From assembly GCA_002364735.1 (NCBI GenBank), contig DEZB01000020.1, positions 1-64,000 on the forward strand: a stretch of 64,000 bases of DNA, given 5' to 3'. The stretch comes from Bacteroidales bacterium UBA3143. GTDB lineage: Bacteria; Bacteroidota; Bacteroidia; Bacteroidales; Dysgonomonadaceae. Shown piece by piece: positions 44,759 to 53,803 of this stretch. Made by a program: the position numbers and the translations under genes. The notes under the pieces were generated by a model. That model saw nothing but the letters and a program-made list of their open reading frames with translations. It was not told the origin of the DNA and did not search any database. Numbering within the stretch: the stretch's first letter is position 1; each line of letters begins with the position of its first letter.

Positions 44759-45961
44759 ATGGATTTAAGATCGCCTGAAGCATTCTGGTTACTGAAAAAT
44801 GGAATTTTAAATAGTTATCCAAAATTGCAAGAAAATACTTTTTGCGACATAATAGTTTTAGGTGCAGGCATTACTGGGGCTCTCATTAGTCACTCATTGC
44901 AAGAGGCTGGTTATAATGTAATAGTGATAGACAAAAGAGATGTTGCTAATGGAAGTTCTGCTGCTACCACTTCGATGTTGCAATATGAAATTGATGTTCC
45001 TATGGTCGATTTAGCCGATATGATAGGCATTCCCGGAGCTGTTGAATGTTATAAAGCTGGCATAGACTCAATTGATACGTTGCATGAGCTTGTGAAAACC
45101 GAAAAGATAGAATGCGGCTTTGACTTCAAAGAATCTTTGCAAGTAGCCCATTCAAAAAAAGAGGTTAAGCATCTTCGTAAAGAATTTGAGATGCGTCAGC
45201 AAAACAATTTTGATGTTGCTTGGCTATCTTCTGAAGAAATAAAAGAACGGTATAAAATGGAATCTTATCCAGGCATTCTTTCAAAGAAGGGAGCTTCTAT
45301 AGACGCTTTTCAATTTGCACATGGTCTTTTTTATAACAATCATAAAAAAGGGATGCGCATTTTTGATCATACAGAAGTGAATGATATTGATTACAACAAT
45401 GATGGCGTTGTTGTAAAAACAGATGACGGCTATACTGTTGAAGCAAAGAAAATTGTATTTTGTACTGGATTCGAAACATTGAAGATGTTTAAAAAGAAGT
45501 ATGCTGATATTGTTACAACATTTGCTTGTGTAAGCGAACAGAATTTCAATTTTTTTGAAACGTTGAATAACACACTTGTATGGGATACAGCAAATCCATA
45601 CATATATATGAGAACCACTGACGATAAAAGATTATTAGTTGGAGGCGAAGATATTAAATATAAATATGGGATTATAAGTGAAAAGATTAAGAAACAAAAG
45701 TCTGCTAAACTTGCTAAGAAACTAAAGAAACTTTTTCCTGAATTAAACTTTATAGAAGATTATGTATGGGCAGGAGCTTTTGGTGTAACCAAAGATGGAT
45801 TACCATTTATAGGAGAGCATCCCGATTTTAAGAACGCTATTTTTGTATTAGGTTTGGGAGGAAATGGTATAACTTTTTCTGTGCAAGGCATGGATCTAAT
45901 TTTGAAAATGTTAGCAGGATATACTGATAGTTTATTACATTATTATAGGTTCGATCGTTGA
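44759..45961 (+). CDS. FAD-dependent oxidoreductase (DAO family)
   Basis: A 400-residue flavoenzyme of the D-amino-acid-oxidase/glycine-oxidase family. The FAD-binding motif VLGAGITGALISHSL (about residues 31-45) is followed by a DKRDVANGSSAATTSMLQYE segment. The C-terminal GXGGNGITFS motif (LGLGGNGITFSVQGMD) is the second flavin-contact region. No signal peptide or Rieske domain is present. The N-terminal pattern LRSPEAFWLLKNGILNSYP is shared with the YgaF/DadA-like unknown group. The gene lies divergent from the DUF2383 gene and 64 nt upstream of ferritin, so it is placed in the stress/iron block, though the substrate is unknown. Confidence 0.85.
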   Translation: MDLRSPEAFWLLKNGILNSYPKLQENTFCDIIVLGAGITGALISHSLQEAGYNVIVIDKRDVANGSSAATTSMLQYEIDVPMVDLADMIGIPGAVECYKAGIDSIDTLHELVKTEKIECGFDFKESLQVAHSKKEVKHLRKEFEMRQQNNFDVAWLSSEEIKERYKMESYPGILSKKGASIDAFQFAHGLFYNNHKKGMRIFDHTEVNDIDYNNDGVVVKTDDGYTVEAKKIVFCTGFETLKMFKKKYADIVTTFACVSEQNFNFFETLNNTLVWDTANPYIYMRTTDDKRLLVGGEDIKYKYGIISEKIKKQKSAKLAKKLKKLFPELNFIEDYVWAGAFGVTKDGLPFIGEHPDFKNAIFVLGLGGNGITFSVQGMDLILKMLAGYTDSLLHYYRFDR

Positions 45962-46025
45962 ACATTTAAAATTTGAACCGGTTTTATTATATAGAAAAAG
46001 ATTTTATCATCTAAATAAACAAAGT

Positions 46026-46580
46026 ATGAAGACAAACAGATTATCAGAAAGTGTAACTCAAGTATTAAACAAACAACTCTTAATGGAGGCTCATGCAGCT
46101 CAAATATATTTATCTTATGCAATATGGGCCGACAGTGAAGGATATGACGGCATCTCAGATTTTTTGCTTCGTCATGCAGACGAGGAGCGTGATCACATGA
46201 CTAAAGTAATGCAATACATGATGCTTCGCGGAGGAAAACCTAAGATAGAAGCAATACCCGCACCTCCAGAAGATCCAACCAGTATTTATGAATGTTTCCA
46301 TAAAGTATTGGAACACGAAGTAAATAACACTAATGGTGTTTACAATTGTGTTAATGCAGCATTTGAAGAAAAAGATTGGGCAACTTGGAATTTCATGCAA
46401 TGGTTTGTAAAAGAACAGGTAGAAGAAGAAACTTTTGCACTTGATCTCATTGATAAAATTGAAATCGCAGGTGGGGTTGAAGCTCCTAAAGCAGCATTAT
46501 ATATTATCAACCAAGAATTGATGAGTAAATCTGGTGAAGCACCTTCTGCTGAAGATGCTACTGCTGATTCTCCAGTTTAA
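46026..46580 (+). CDS. ftnA: Bacterial non-heme ferritin
   Basis: A 184-residue ferritin that stores iron as ferric mineral in a 24-subunit shell. The ferroxidase helices show the usual pattern: MEAHAAQIYLSYAIW, HADEERDHM and FVKEQVEEETFA. A short Pro/Glu-rich loop (AIPAPPEDPTS) fits the FtnA group, with the tail rich in Ala, Glu and Asp. It is 64 nt downstream of the DAO-type flavoprotein gene and followed by a hairpin at 46652-46676. Transcription may start at a promoter upstream of the flavoprotein gene. Confidence 0.94.
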   Translation: MKTNRLSESVTQVLNKQLLMEAHAAQIYLSYAIWADSEGYDGISDFLLRHADEERDHMTKVMQYMMLRGGKPKIEAIPAPPEDPTSIYECFHKVLEHEVNNTNGVYNCVNAAFEEKDWATWNFMQWFVKEQVEEETFALDLIDKIEIAGGVEAPKAALYIINQELMSKSGEAPSAEDATADSPV

Positions 46581-46651
46581 TTTTTACGAAATAGATATAT
46601 AAAATAATTCTTTCATAATATCTTGCTCAATTCTACACTTCATTTGTGTAA

Positions 46652-46676
46652 AAAACATCTTCATGAAGAGGGTTTT
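46652..46676 (+). terminator. Possible terminator of ftnA
   Basis: AAAAC (46652-46656) pairs with GTTTT (46672-46676) around the perfect palindrome TCTTCATGAAGA (46658-46669). The T-tract is short, so termination strength is uncertain. Confidence 0.4.
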
Positions 46677-46691
46677 GAGTGATGCAAAAGC

Positions 46692-46930
46692 GACTTTTGA
46701 ACAACTACGAAAGTAGGAACTTGTACATGGAGTGACTTCCGTAGGCTACAGAAGAGAAAACTTGTTAAGAAAAGCACTTTTGTAGTCTGCGGAAGCCAAA
46801 ACTTGTTAGGGGAATGACTTTTGTAGTGTACAAAACCAACATGTTGTACGTGGAGTGAGTTTTGTAGTCTACGGAAGCAGGAACTTGTACATGGAGTGAG
46901 TTTTGTATCTACAGAAGTTTAGACATGTTC
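46692..46930. repeat. Second tandem array, six 41-42 bp hairpin-containing units
   Basis: Units begin at 46692, 46734, 46775, 46816, 46857 and 46898 (spacings 42, 41, 41, 41, 41). A typical unit reads ACTTTTGTAGTCTACGGAAG, then a spacer containing ACTTGTACATGGAGT. The first part folds as CTTYYGTAG/CTACRGAAG. In unit 2 the hairpin core is reversed (CCGTAG on the left, CTACAG on the right), as in the array at 11938. Unit 1 is diverged. Arrays 1 and 2 differ in hairpin sequence but share AGTGAGTTT(T)GT and the same period. Confidence 0.85.
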
Positions 46931-46953
46931 AATTGATTTTTCAATTAGATCAG

Positions 46954-47029
46954 TTGTAGGTAATATTGTGAATCAACAGTGTCGTAAATAGTGTAGTTAA
47001 TTAATTTACGAATTAATTATAACCTACAA
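46954..47029. repeat. Long-range inverted repeat
   Basis: TTGTAGGT (46954-46961) and ACCTACAA (47022-47029) enclose an AT-rich segment with an inner AATTAATT hairpin. It could fold into one structure upstream of the BACON gene promoter. Confidence 0.35.
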
Positions 47030-47148
47030 TTACCACATTTCCTTCAAATTTTCGCACACGAGAAAACCCAGTGTAAATGGTGAGAGCGACCTGAGAAAAA
47101 TTAAATTCTTAAATCAGAATATTGTAAAATTTATTGAAAAGGAATTAC

Positions 47149-47156
47149 TACCTTTG
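47149..47156 (+). promoter_or_regulatory. Promoter -7 box of the BACON/BspA gene
   Basis: TACCTTTG matches TAnnTTTG. A TTG at 47122-47124 lies 24 nt upstream. It favours the ATG at 47202 as start. Confidence 0.5.
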
Positions 47157-47201
47157 TTAATAATTATTCTCCAAATATTTATTTTTACAGTCATTTACGT
47201 T

Positions 47202-49259
47202 ATGAGAAAAAGTGTTTTTCTTCTACTCTCACTTTGCTTATTGGTATTTTCTTGTCAAAAAGACGAGGACCCTTTTATCAATATTCATCAAAAAGATCTT
47301 TCTTTTACTGATGTAGGTGGTTCGCAAATTATTTCGTTTGAATCTAATGCGAAATGGACCGTAAGGTCGTCTGAGCCTTGGTGTACTGTCTCTCCTGCAA
47401 GTGGAAATGCATCATTGAAGAGCATTACCGTAACGCTGTCTTCCAATGAGTCTAACGAAGATAGAAGTTGTAGTGTAACTTTTGTGGCGGGAAGCATCTC
47501 TAAAACACTTACTGTCAATCAAGATGCCTACTTAAGTCTGCTAATAACGCAGAATAAATATGAACTATCTAATGACGCTACTACTATTGAAGTGGAGGTC
47601 AAAGCCAATATAGAGTATGATGTGGTCATATCTGACAACTGGATTACAAGGGTTACTAATAGAAGCTTGTCTGCTACAATATTTAGTTTTGATATAGCAA
47701 AAAATGAATCTTATGATAATAGAGAAGGTACTATTACCCTCAAACATAAAGGAGGAACATTATCAAGTACCGTTAAGGTTTTTCAATCGCAAGTAGATGC
47801 AATTATTCTTTTTGAAAAAATAAAGTATTTATCTAATAATAGCCAGGAATTGAAAGTAGAATTGAAAACGAATGTTGACTTTGAGGTACTCATTCCCGAA
47901 GATGCTAAAAACTGGGTTTCTTATATTGATACCAGATCACTAAGAACTGAAATATTATCTCTAAACATAGTCAAGAATGAAGGTGAAGAAGCTCGTTCTA
48001 CTGAAGTTTATATTAAAGACAAAGCGACCAATCTACAAGATACACTTACCATAAATCAAGCTATTAAAAAACCTAATGTATATTGGGTTGATAAAATGGG
48101 TACTTTAAGCACAGTGCTTAATCAAACTCAAAAAGATACTATTACAACAATGATAGTAAAGGGTGAGATAAATAAAGCCGATTTTGAAGTAATGAAAAGT
48201 CAGATGCCAAGGTTGCGACATGTAGATTTATTAGATGTGAAATGTGAAGATAATAAACTGCCTGATTTTGCATTTGGAGATGTATATGGCTACTCAAAAG
48301 AAGACCTTTCAACTATTGTTCTTCCCAAGAGTATTACTTCTATCGGATCATTTGCTTTTAATAATTGTTATTGGTTATCAGGCACTTTGGAGCTTCCCGA
48401 AGGGCTAACTTCAATTGGAGAATTTGCATTTTCTGCTTGTAATAACTTGAGAGGCCACTTGATGCTTCCCGAGGGTTTAACATCAATTGGAGAAGCTGCT
48501 TTTAATCAATGTTATAGCTTGACAGGATCGTTGACACTTCCTGAGGGATTAGCCTCAATAGGAAAAGATGCTTTTAATAGCTGCGTTGGATTAAAGGGAT
48601 CAATAACTATTACAAAAAGCTTAACGACTATTCCAATAAGAGCTTTTGCTGGCTGTTCAGGTCTTTCTGGTTCATTGACGCTTCCTGATGGATTAACTTC
48701 AATTGAAAGTTATGCTTTTTCTGGCTGTTCAAGCTTAACTGGAACTCTAACTCTTCCGGATAAATTGATTTCAATCGGAGAAGGATCTTTTCTTAAGTGT
48801 TCAGGACTAAATGGCTCTTTAATAATTCCTTATGGATTATCTTCAATTGGAAAATCTGCTTTTAATGGCTGTTCAGGGTTTACTGAAACATTAACTCTTG
48901 CAGGCAAATTGACTAAAATTGAACCTTTTACTTTTTATAGTTGTATAGGTTTTACAGGATTGGTTTTAGGAAATAGTATTGATACAATTTCTGAATTTGC
49001 ATTCGAAGATTGTGAGAATATTAGGGGTGATGTTGTTTTTCCTAAAAATTTTAATTCCATAGGGCAAAGTTCTTTTTGGGGTTGTGATAAAATAGTTGCA
49101 TTTCAATTTCCTCATACCTCTCCCCTTATATATAACTATAGTCGTGATTATGAAAATTATATGTTTCCAATTAGTGCAACTATAAAAGTTCCATTATCTG
49201 CTGTTAATACCTACAAAAATAGCGTAAAGTGGAAGGATCATAATATTGTTGGGTATTAA
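47202..49259 (+). CDS. Surface lipoprotein with BACON domains and BspA-type leucine-rich repeats
   Basis: A 685-residue lipoprotein. I start at 47202 (MRKSVFLLLSLCLLVFSC), which gives a clean lipobox. Three BACON-type beta-sandwiches follow (about residues 22-285): the first has WTVRSSEPWCTVSPASG and recurring TVNQD or ITINQA ends. After a linker come about eleven 24-residue BspA-type LRR_5 repeats of the form LPEGLTSIGEFAFSACNNL. BspA proteins bind fibronectin, glycans and other bacteria; BACON domains often bind glycans or mucin. It is probably exposed on the cell surface and works as an adhesin. It stands alone with its own promoter and terminator (49288-49327). Confidence 0.85.
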   Translation: MRKSVFLLLSLCLLVFSCQKDEDPFINIHQKDLSFTDVGGSQIISFESNAKWTVRSSEPWCTVSPASGNASLKSITVTLSSNESNEDRSCSVTFVAGSISKTLTVNQDAYLSLLITQNKYELSNDATTIEVEVKANIEYDVVISDNWITRVTNRSLSATIFSFDIAKNESYDNREGTITLKHKGGTLSSTVKVFQSQVDAIILFEKIKYLSNNSQELKVELKTNVDFEVLIPEDAKNWVSYIDTRSLRTEILSLNIVKNEGEEARSTEVYIKDKATNLQDTLTINQAIKKPNVYWVDKMGTLSTVLNQTQKDTITTMIVKGEINKADFEVMKSQMPRLRHVDLLDVKCEDNKLPDFAFGDVYGYSKEDLSTIVLPKSITSIGSFAFNNCYWLSGTLELPEGLTSIGEFAFSACNNLRGHLMLPEGLTSIGEAAFNQCYSLTGSLTLPEGLASIGKDAFNSCVGLKGSITITKSLTTIPIRAFAGCSGLSGSLTLPDGLTSIESYAFSGCSSLTGTLTLPDKLISIGEGSFLKCSGLNGSLIIPYGLSSIGKSAFNGCSGFTETLTLAGKLTKIEPFTFYSCIGFTGLVLGNSIDTISEFAFEDCENIRGDVVFPKNFNSIGQSSFWGCDKIVAFQFPHTSPLIYNYSRDYENYMFPISATIKVPLSAVNTYKNSVKWKDHNIVGY

Positions 49260-49287
49260 TTATCAATTATCATATAACTAATTTAAT

Positions 49288-49327
49288 AAAAAATCCAGCT
49301 ATTGAAAATATCATTGCTGGACTTTTT
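49288..49327 (+). terminator. Terminator of the BACON/BspA gene
   Basis: CCAGC (49295-49299) pairs with GCTGG (49316-49320), extended by flanking A and T runs, about 30 nt past the stop. Confidence 0.8.
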
Positions 49328-49466
49328 ATTCAATTTCACTGTATATTTTATAGATTAAAGTAATCATTATAACGCTACTTCCTCTTTCTAAAACCCTCCT
49401 CACAAATTATTACTCCATCAAATTGTATCTCTATTCTTTCATTTTCCATATTTCATTTAAAAACTG

Positions 49467-49474
49467 TATCTTTG
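49467..49474 (+). promoter_or_regulatory. Promoter -7 box of tsaD
   Basis: TATCTTTG exactly matches TAnnTTTG, 23 nt before the tsaD ATG. Confidence 0.6.
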
Positions 49475-49496
49475 CACCTTATATTTTGTATACTAA

Positions 49497-50513
49497 ATGG
49501 CAATAATATTAGGCATTGAATCTTCGTGTGATGACACGTCAGCAGCAATAATAAAGGATGGTGTGATTGGCTCGAATGTAGTAGCCAATCAGACTGTTCA
49601 TGAACAATATGGAGGTGTAGTTCCTGAGTTGGCTTCGCGTGCACATCAGCAAAACATTATTCCTGTAGTAGATCAGGCAATAAAAAGAGCAAACATAACA
49701 AAGGAAGATATATCGGCTATTGCGTTTACACGTGGTCCTGGTCTTTTGGGTTCGTTGCTTGTGGGAACCTCTTTTGCTAAGGGTTTTTCAACTGCACTGA
49801 ACATTCCATTGATTGATATTAATCATTTGCAAGCTCATGTATTGGCACACTTCATAAAGGAAGATGCCAGTGATGAATCGCACCCTGCGTTTCCTTTTCT
49901 TTGCTTGTTAGTATCGGGGGGTAATTCGCAAATTATTCGTGTGGATGATTTCAATAAAATGGAAATCGTTGGTCAAACCATAGACGATGCGGCTGGAGAA
50001 GCCTTCGACAAATGTGCTAAAGTGATGGGACTGCCTTATCCAGGTGGACCTGTTGTTGATAAATTGGCTACATTGGGAGATTCAGAAAAGTTTCGTTTCA
50101 ATAAGCCACGCATTGATGGATACGATTATAGCTTTAGCGGTTTGAAAACTTCTTTTCTCTATTTCTTGAGAGATGAACTGAAGAATGATGCCGACTTTAT
50201 TGAGAAGAACAAAGAGGACTTGTGTGCTTCGCTGCAGAAAACAATTATCGATATTCTGATGGATAAACTGCGTAAAGCAGCCATTGATTATGATATAAGA
50301 GAGGTGGCCGTTGCAGGTGGTGTTTCAGCAAACTCAGGGTTGCGCCAATCATTTGTAGATCACGCTAAACAATATGGATGGAACATTCATATTCCAAAAT
50401 TTGAATATACAACAGACAATGCGGCCATGGTTGCAATAGCTGGTTATTATAAGTATTTAGCAAAGGACTTTTGCGACAAGAGCGTGACGCCTTATGCAAG
50501 AGCAACTATTTAA
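49497..50513 (+). CDS. tsaD: tRNA N6-threonylcarbamoyladenosine transferase subunit
   Basis: A 338-residue ASKHA-fold protein (formerly Gcp) that transfers the threonylcarbamoyl group to A37 of ANN-decoding tRNAs with TsaB and TsaE. The N-terminal LGIESSCDDTSAAI, metal-binding HLQAH (in INHLQAHVLAHF), GGNSQ and FSGLKT regions are typical, and the length is normal. TsaB and TsaE are not in the window. It has its own promoter box and a terminator at 50517-50542, and stands ahead of glnS. Essential in most bacteria. Confidence 0.96.
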   Translation: MAIILGIESSCDDTSAAIIKDGVIGSNVVANQTVHEQYGGVVPELASRAHQQNIIPVVDQAIKRANITKEDISAIAFTRGPGLLGSLLVGTSFAKGFSTALNIPLIDINHLQAHVLAHFIKEDASDESHPAFPFLCLLVSGGNSQIIRVDDFNKMEIVGQTIDDAAGEAFDKCAKVMGLPYPGGPVVDKLATLGDSEKFRFNKPRIDGYDYSFSGLKTSFLYFLRDELKNDADFIEKNKEDLCASLQKTIIDILMDKLRKAAIDYDIREVAVAGGVSANSGLRQSFVDHAKQYGWNIHIPKFEYTTDNAAMVAIAGYYKYLAKDFCDKSVTPYARATI

Positions 50514-50516
50514 TTG

Positions 50517-50542
50517 AAAAGCAAATCAACAACTTTGCTTTT
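50517..50542 (+). terminator. Terminator of tsaD
   Basis: AAAAGCAAA (50517-50525) and TTTGCTTTT (50534-50542) with an 8-nt loop, immediately after the tsaD stop. Confidence 0.8.
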
Positions 50543-50595
50543 GCACAATACAATTGACACAATACAAACAAACGAAAAAATAAAAAACAAGATAG

Positions 50596-52290
50596 ATGAA
50601 TAAGGTAGAGCATACAAATGCAGATAATAATAAAAAGAGTCTCAACTTTATTGAGGCCATTGTAGAGAAAGATTTGGCGGAAGGTAAAAATGATGGAAGG
50701 GTACAAACTCGTTTCCCACCCGAACCAAATGGCTACCTACACATTGGTCATGCAAAAGCTATTTGCATCGACTTTGGCATTGCTGAGCGATACAATGGTG
50801 TGTGTAACCTTCGATTTGATGATACAAATCCTATAAAAGAAGACGTAGAGTATGTAGAGTCGATTAAAGAAAACATTAAATGGTTGGGGTTTGAATGGGG
50901 CGAAATATATCATGCTTCAGACTATTTCCAACAATTATGGGATTTTGCAGTTCAATTAATAAAAGAAGACAAAGCATACATTGATGAACAAAGTGCAGAA
51001 GAGATTGCCAAACAAAAAGGTACGACTTCAAAGCCTGGCACAAATAGCCCCCACAGAGATCGTCCTATTGAAGAGAGTTTAGAGCTGTTTGAAAAAATGA
51101 ATAGTGGAGACTTGCCCGAAGGTGCAATGGTGTTGCGTGCTAAGATTGACATGGCAGCATCTAATATGCATATGCGCGACCCAATTATTTATCGCATCAT
51201 TCACACGCCTCATCATCAAACAGGCACAACGTGGAAAGCTTATCCAATGTATGATTTTGCACACGGTCAGTGCGACTATTTTGAAGGAGTAACACATTCA
51301 ATTTGCACGCTTGAGTTTGATGTTCATCGTCCGTTGTATGATTGGTTTATCGATCAATTAGCAGACAGCGAATATCGCCCTCATCAATATGAATTCAATC
51401 GGTTGAACCTTACATACACTATGATTAGCAAGCGCAGATTATTGGAGCTTGTTCAAAATAATTTGGTCTCGGGATGGGATGACCCACGCATGCCTACATT
51501 AGTCGGATTGAAGCGAAGGGGTTACACGCCAGAATCAATTCGCAATTTTGTGGATCGTATTGGATATACCAAGTATGATGGGATGATTGATTTAGCATTG
51601 TTAGAACATAGTATACGCGAAGATCTTAATACAAAAACTGCTCGCGTCTCCGGAATAATAGACCCAATTAAATTGATCATTACCAACTATCCGGATGGAA
51701 AAACCGAAATGATGCAAACAATAAATAATCCTGAAGATGAAAGCATGGGAACTCGTGAAATTGCTTTCACTAAAGAATTATACATAGAGCGTGAAGACTT
51801 CATGGAGGATGCTCCAAAAAAATATTTTCGATTAACACCTGGAAGAGAAGTTCGATTGAAAAGTGCTTATATAATAAATTGCGCAGGTTGCAAGAAAGAT
51901 GATAATGGTAACGTTGTAGAAGTATATGCAGAATACGATGCGCAAACAAAAAGTGGCATGCCCGAATCGGGAAGAAAGGTGAAGGGCACCATACATTGGG
52001 TTTCTGTTCCACATAGTGTGAATGCTGAAGTGCGTTTGTACGATCGTTTGTTTACAGTCGAAGATCCTGCAAATGCAAAAGACCAAAACTTCAAGGATTT
52101 GTTGAATCCTGACTCGTTGAAAATTATAAAGAACTGCAAACTCGAGGATTATTTAAAAAATGCTCAACCTGGTGACAGTTTTCAATTTCAGCGTAATGGG
52201 TACTACAATGTTGATATAGATTCAACGCCCGATAATTTAGTTTTTAATAGAACTGTTCCTTTACGCGACTCGTGGACAAAAAATAAATAA
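50596..52290 (+). CDS. glnS: Glutaminyl-tRNA synthetase
   Basis: A 564-residue class I synthetase. PEPNGYLHIGHAKAI carries the HIGH motif and MISKRRL the KMSKS-equivalent. The C-terminal two-barrel anticodon-binding domain follows from about residue 345. Length and architecture are those of bacterial GlnRS, so this organism charges tRNA-Gln directly. The gene is followed 25 nt later by a TPR gene on the same strand, probably one transcript with it. The intergenic gap to tsaD carries a terminator, so glnS has its own promoter, which I could not pinpoint. Confidence 0.96.
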   Translation: MNKVEHTNADNNKKSLNFIEAIVEKDLAEGKNDGRVQTRFPPEPNGYLHIGHAKAICIDFGIAERYNGVCNLRFDDTNPIKEDVEYVESIKENIKWLGFEWGEIYHASDYFQQLWDFAVQLIKEDKAYIDEQSAEEIAKQKGTTSKPGTNSPHRDRPIEESLELFEKMNSGDLPEGAMVLRAKIDMAASNMHMRDPIIYRIIHTPHHQTGTTWKAYPMYDFAHGQCDYFEGVTHSICTLEFDVHRPLYDWFIDQLADSEYRPHQYEFNRLNLTYTMISKRRLLELVQNNLVSGWDDPRMPTLVGLKRRGYTPESIRNFVDRIGYTKYDGMIDLALLEHSIREDLNTKTARVSGIIDPIKLIITNYPDGKTEMMQTINNPEDESMGTREIAFTKELYIEREDFMEDAPKKYFRLTPGREVRLKSAYIINCAGCKKDDNGNVVEVYAEYDAQTKSGMPESGRKVKGTIHWVSVPHSVNAEVRLYDRLFTVEDPANAKDQNFKDLLNPDSLKIIKNCKLEDYLKNAQPGDSFQFQRNGYYNVDIDSTPDNLVFNRTVPLRDSWTKNK

Positions 52291-52315
52291 TAAATCAATA
52301 GATTAAATATATAGA

Positions 52316-53749
52316 ATGGATAACGATATAGACATCACTGATCTTTTAAAGAAGTATGAGATGATGCGTTATATGGATAAAAACATATACTTTGATGCAG
52401 ACGAGTTTGCAATGCTGGCTGATTACTACAATGATTTTGGAGACACTTCGGAGGCTGAATATATTGTAGAAACTGGATTAGGAATGCACCCTGGAAGCTC
52501 TGAGTTAATGATTATTAAAGCTAAGGTTCTTATTATTTCTGAAAAATATGAAGAAGCATACAGATATTTGTCTACTATTGGAGAAGATGAGACAAATGTT
52601 GATTTTCTAATAGTAAAGATGGAATGCTTGCTTAATTTAGATAAAACTGAAGAGTCCGATATTCTTTTAGATACAGTTTTAAATGGAGTAGAATTAGATG
52701 GTGAAGAACTTTATACATTTCTTACAGAAGTAGGATATTTATATAACGATGCCGATAAATACGAAACAGCAATAATGCTGTTAGAAACAGCACTGAAGAG
52801 CGATAACTCTGATGTAGAGGTTTTAGTTGATTTATCTTATTCATACGAGATGTTGCATAATATTGAGAAATCAATAGAATTAAATAATTTAATTCTCGAT
52901 ATTGACCCTTACTTATTTGATGCTTGGATTAATTTAGGAAAACTATTTTCTATGAACCAAGATCACAGTAAAGCCATTGAAGCATATGATTTTGCGTTAG
53001 CAATAAATGATGATGACGTGAACATATTAAAAATGAAAGCCCTTTCTCATTATCTAAATGACAATTTGGAAGAGGCTGTTAGAATTTTTAAAGAGTGTTT
53101 GAGTAATTCACCCGACGATGAAAGTTTGTACGATTCTTTATTGGAAAGCTATGAGGTTATGGAGCAATATGACGAAATGCTGGAAGTAATAAAACAAAAA
53201 GAAAAACGATTTGGTACTGAAGGAGTGTTTTTACAACGTGCTCAGATTTATTTAAATCAAGAGAGATATGAAGAAGCACAAGAGATGTTCGAGTTGATTC
53301 CTATTGGAGATCAACAAACATTCGATTATTATGTCTTAGAAGGTGAACTCGCCATTCACAATGAAGATTTGGAGACTGCCGAAACAGCTTATATGTTAGC
53401 AATGTTAAACTCTCCCGATGATGAATTTGCTGTAAATAAACTTGCAAATATAAGTCTTCAGCAAGGTAATTACGAGAAATCTGCCGAATATTTAGAAATG
53501 CTGCTTTCTTTAAATGCAAATTTCCCTACCGCTAAAATAAGGTTGGCATTTTTAAGATTTGAAATTGGCACAAAAGAACCGTTCAATGAAATTATGAATC
53601 AGTTCTCTGACGAAGAGTTGCGTGATTTACTCAATTTGATCATTGTTAACGATGAAGCTGACTACTCTGAGTTTAATCGAAAAAAACTATTGGATCGATT
53701 AAATGAAGCGCGCGAGAATAGAGTGCTCTTCAAAAATATTAAATACTAA
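52316..53749 (+). CDS. Tetratricopeptide-repeat protein, copy 1
   Basis: A 477-residue acidic, soluble protein with about ten TPR-like helix pairs (for example ETAIMLLETALKSDNSDVEV, KAIEAYDFALAINDDDVNIL). No signal peptide or enzyme domain is seen. The N-terminus, ITDLLKKYEMMRYMDKNIYF followed by a DADEF turn, is shared with the paralogue at 54587. It lies 25 nt after glnS and 54 nt before the DedA gene. The repeats mediate protein-protein contacts. Partners are unknown, and I do not recognise a named family. Confidence 0.8.
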   Translation: MDNDIDITDLLKKYEMMRYMDKNIYFDADEFAMLADYYNDFGDTSEAEYIVETGLGMHPGSSELMIIKAKVLIISEKYEEAYRYLSTIGEDETNVDFLIVKMECLLNLDKTEESDILLDTVLNGVELDGEELYTFLTEVGYLYNDADKYETAIMLLETALKSDNSDVEVLVDLSYSYEMLHNIEKSIELNNLILDIDPYLFDAWINLGKLFSMNQDHSKAIEAYDFALAINDDDVNILKMKALSHYLNDNLEEAVRIFKECLSNSPDDESLYDSLLESYEVMEQYDEMLEVIKQKEKRFGTEGVFLQRAQIYLNQERYEEAQEMFELIPIGDQQTFDYYVLEGELAIHNEDLETAETAYMLAMLNSPDDEFAVNKLANISLQQGNYEKSAEYLEMLLSLNANFPTAKIRLAFLRFEIGTKEPFNEIMNQFSDEELRDLLNLIIVNDEADYSEFNRKKLLDRLNEARENRVLFKNIKY

Positions 53750-53803
53750 ATAACCTTTTATTATAATCAACACTCAATTGATATATTTAGCTATACAACC
53801 CTG

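Larger units (their letters stand above)
46581..47201. other. Intergenic region with a 41-bp array and inverted repeats
   Basis: About 620 nt before the BACON/BspA gene. It holds a hairpin (46652-46676), the second 41-bp array (46692-46930), a distant inverted repeat (46954-47029) and a promoter -7 box (47149-47156). No gene was seen. Confidence 0.7.
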
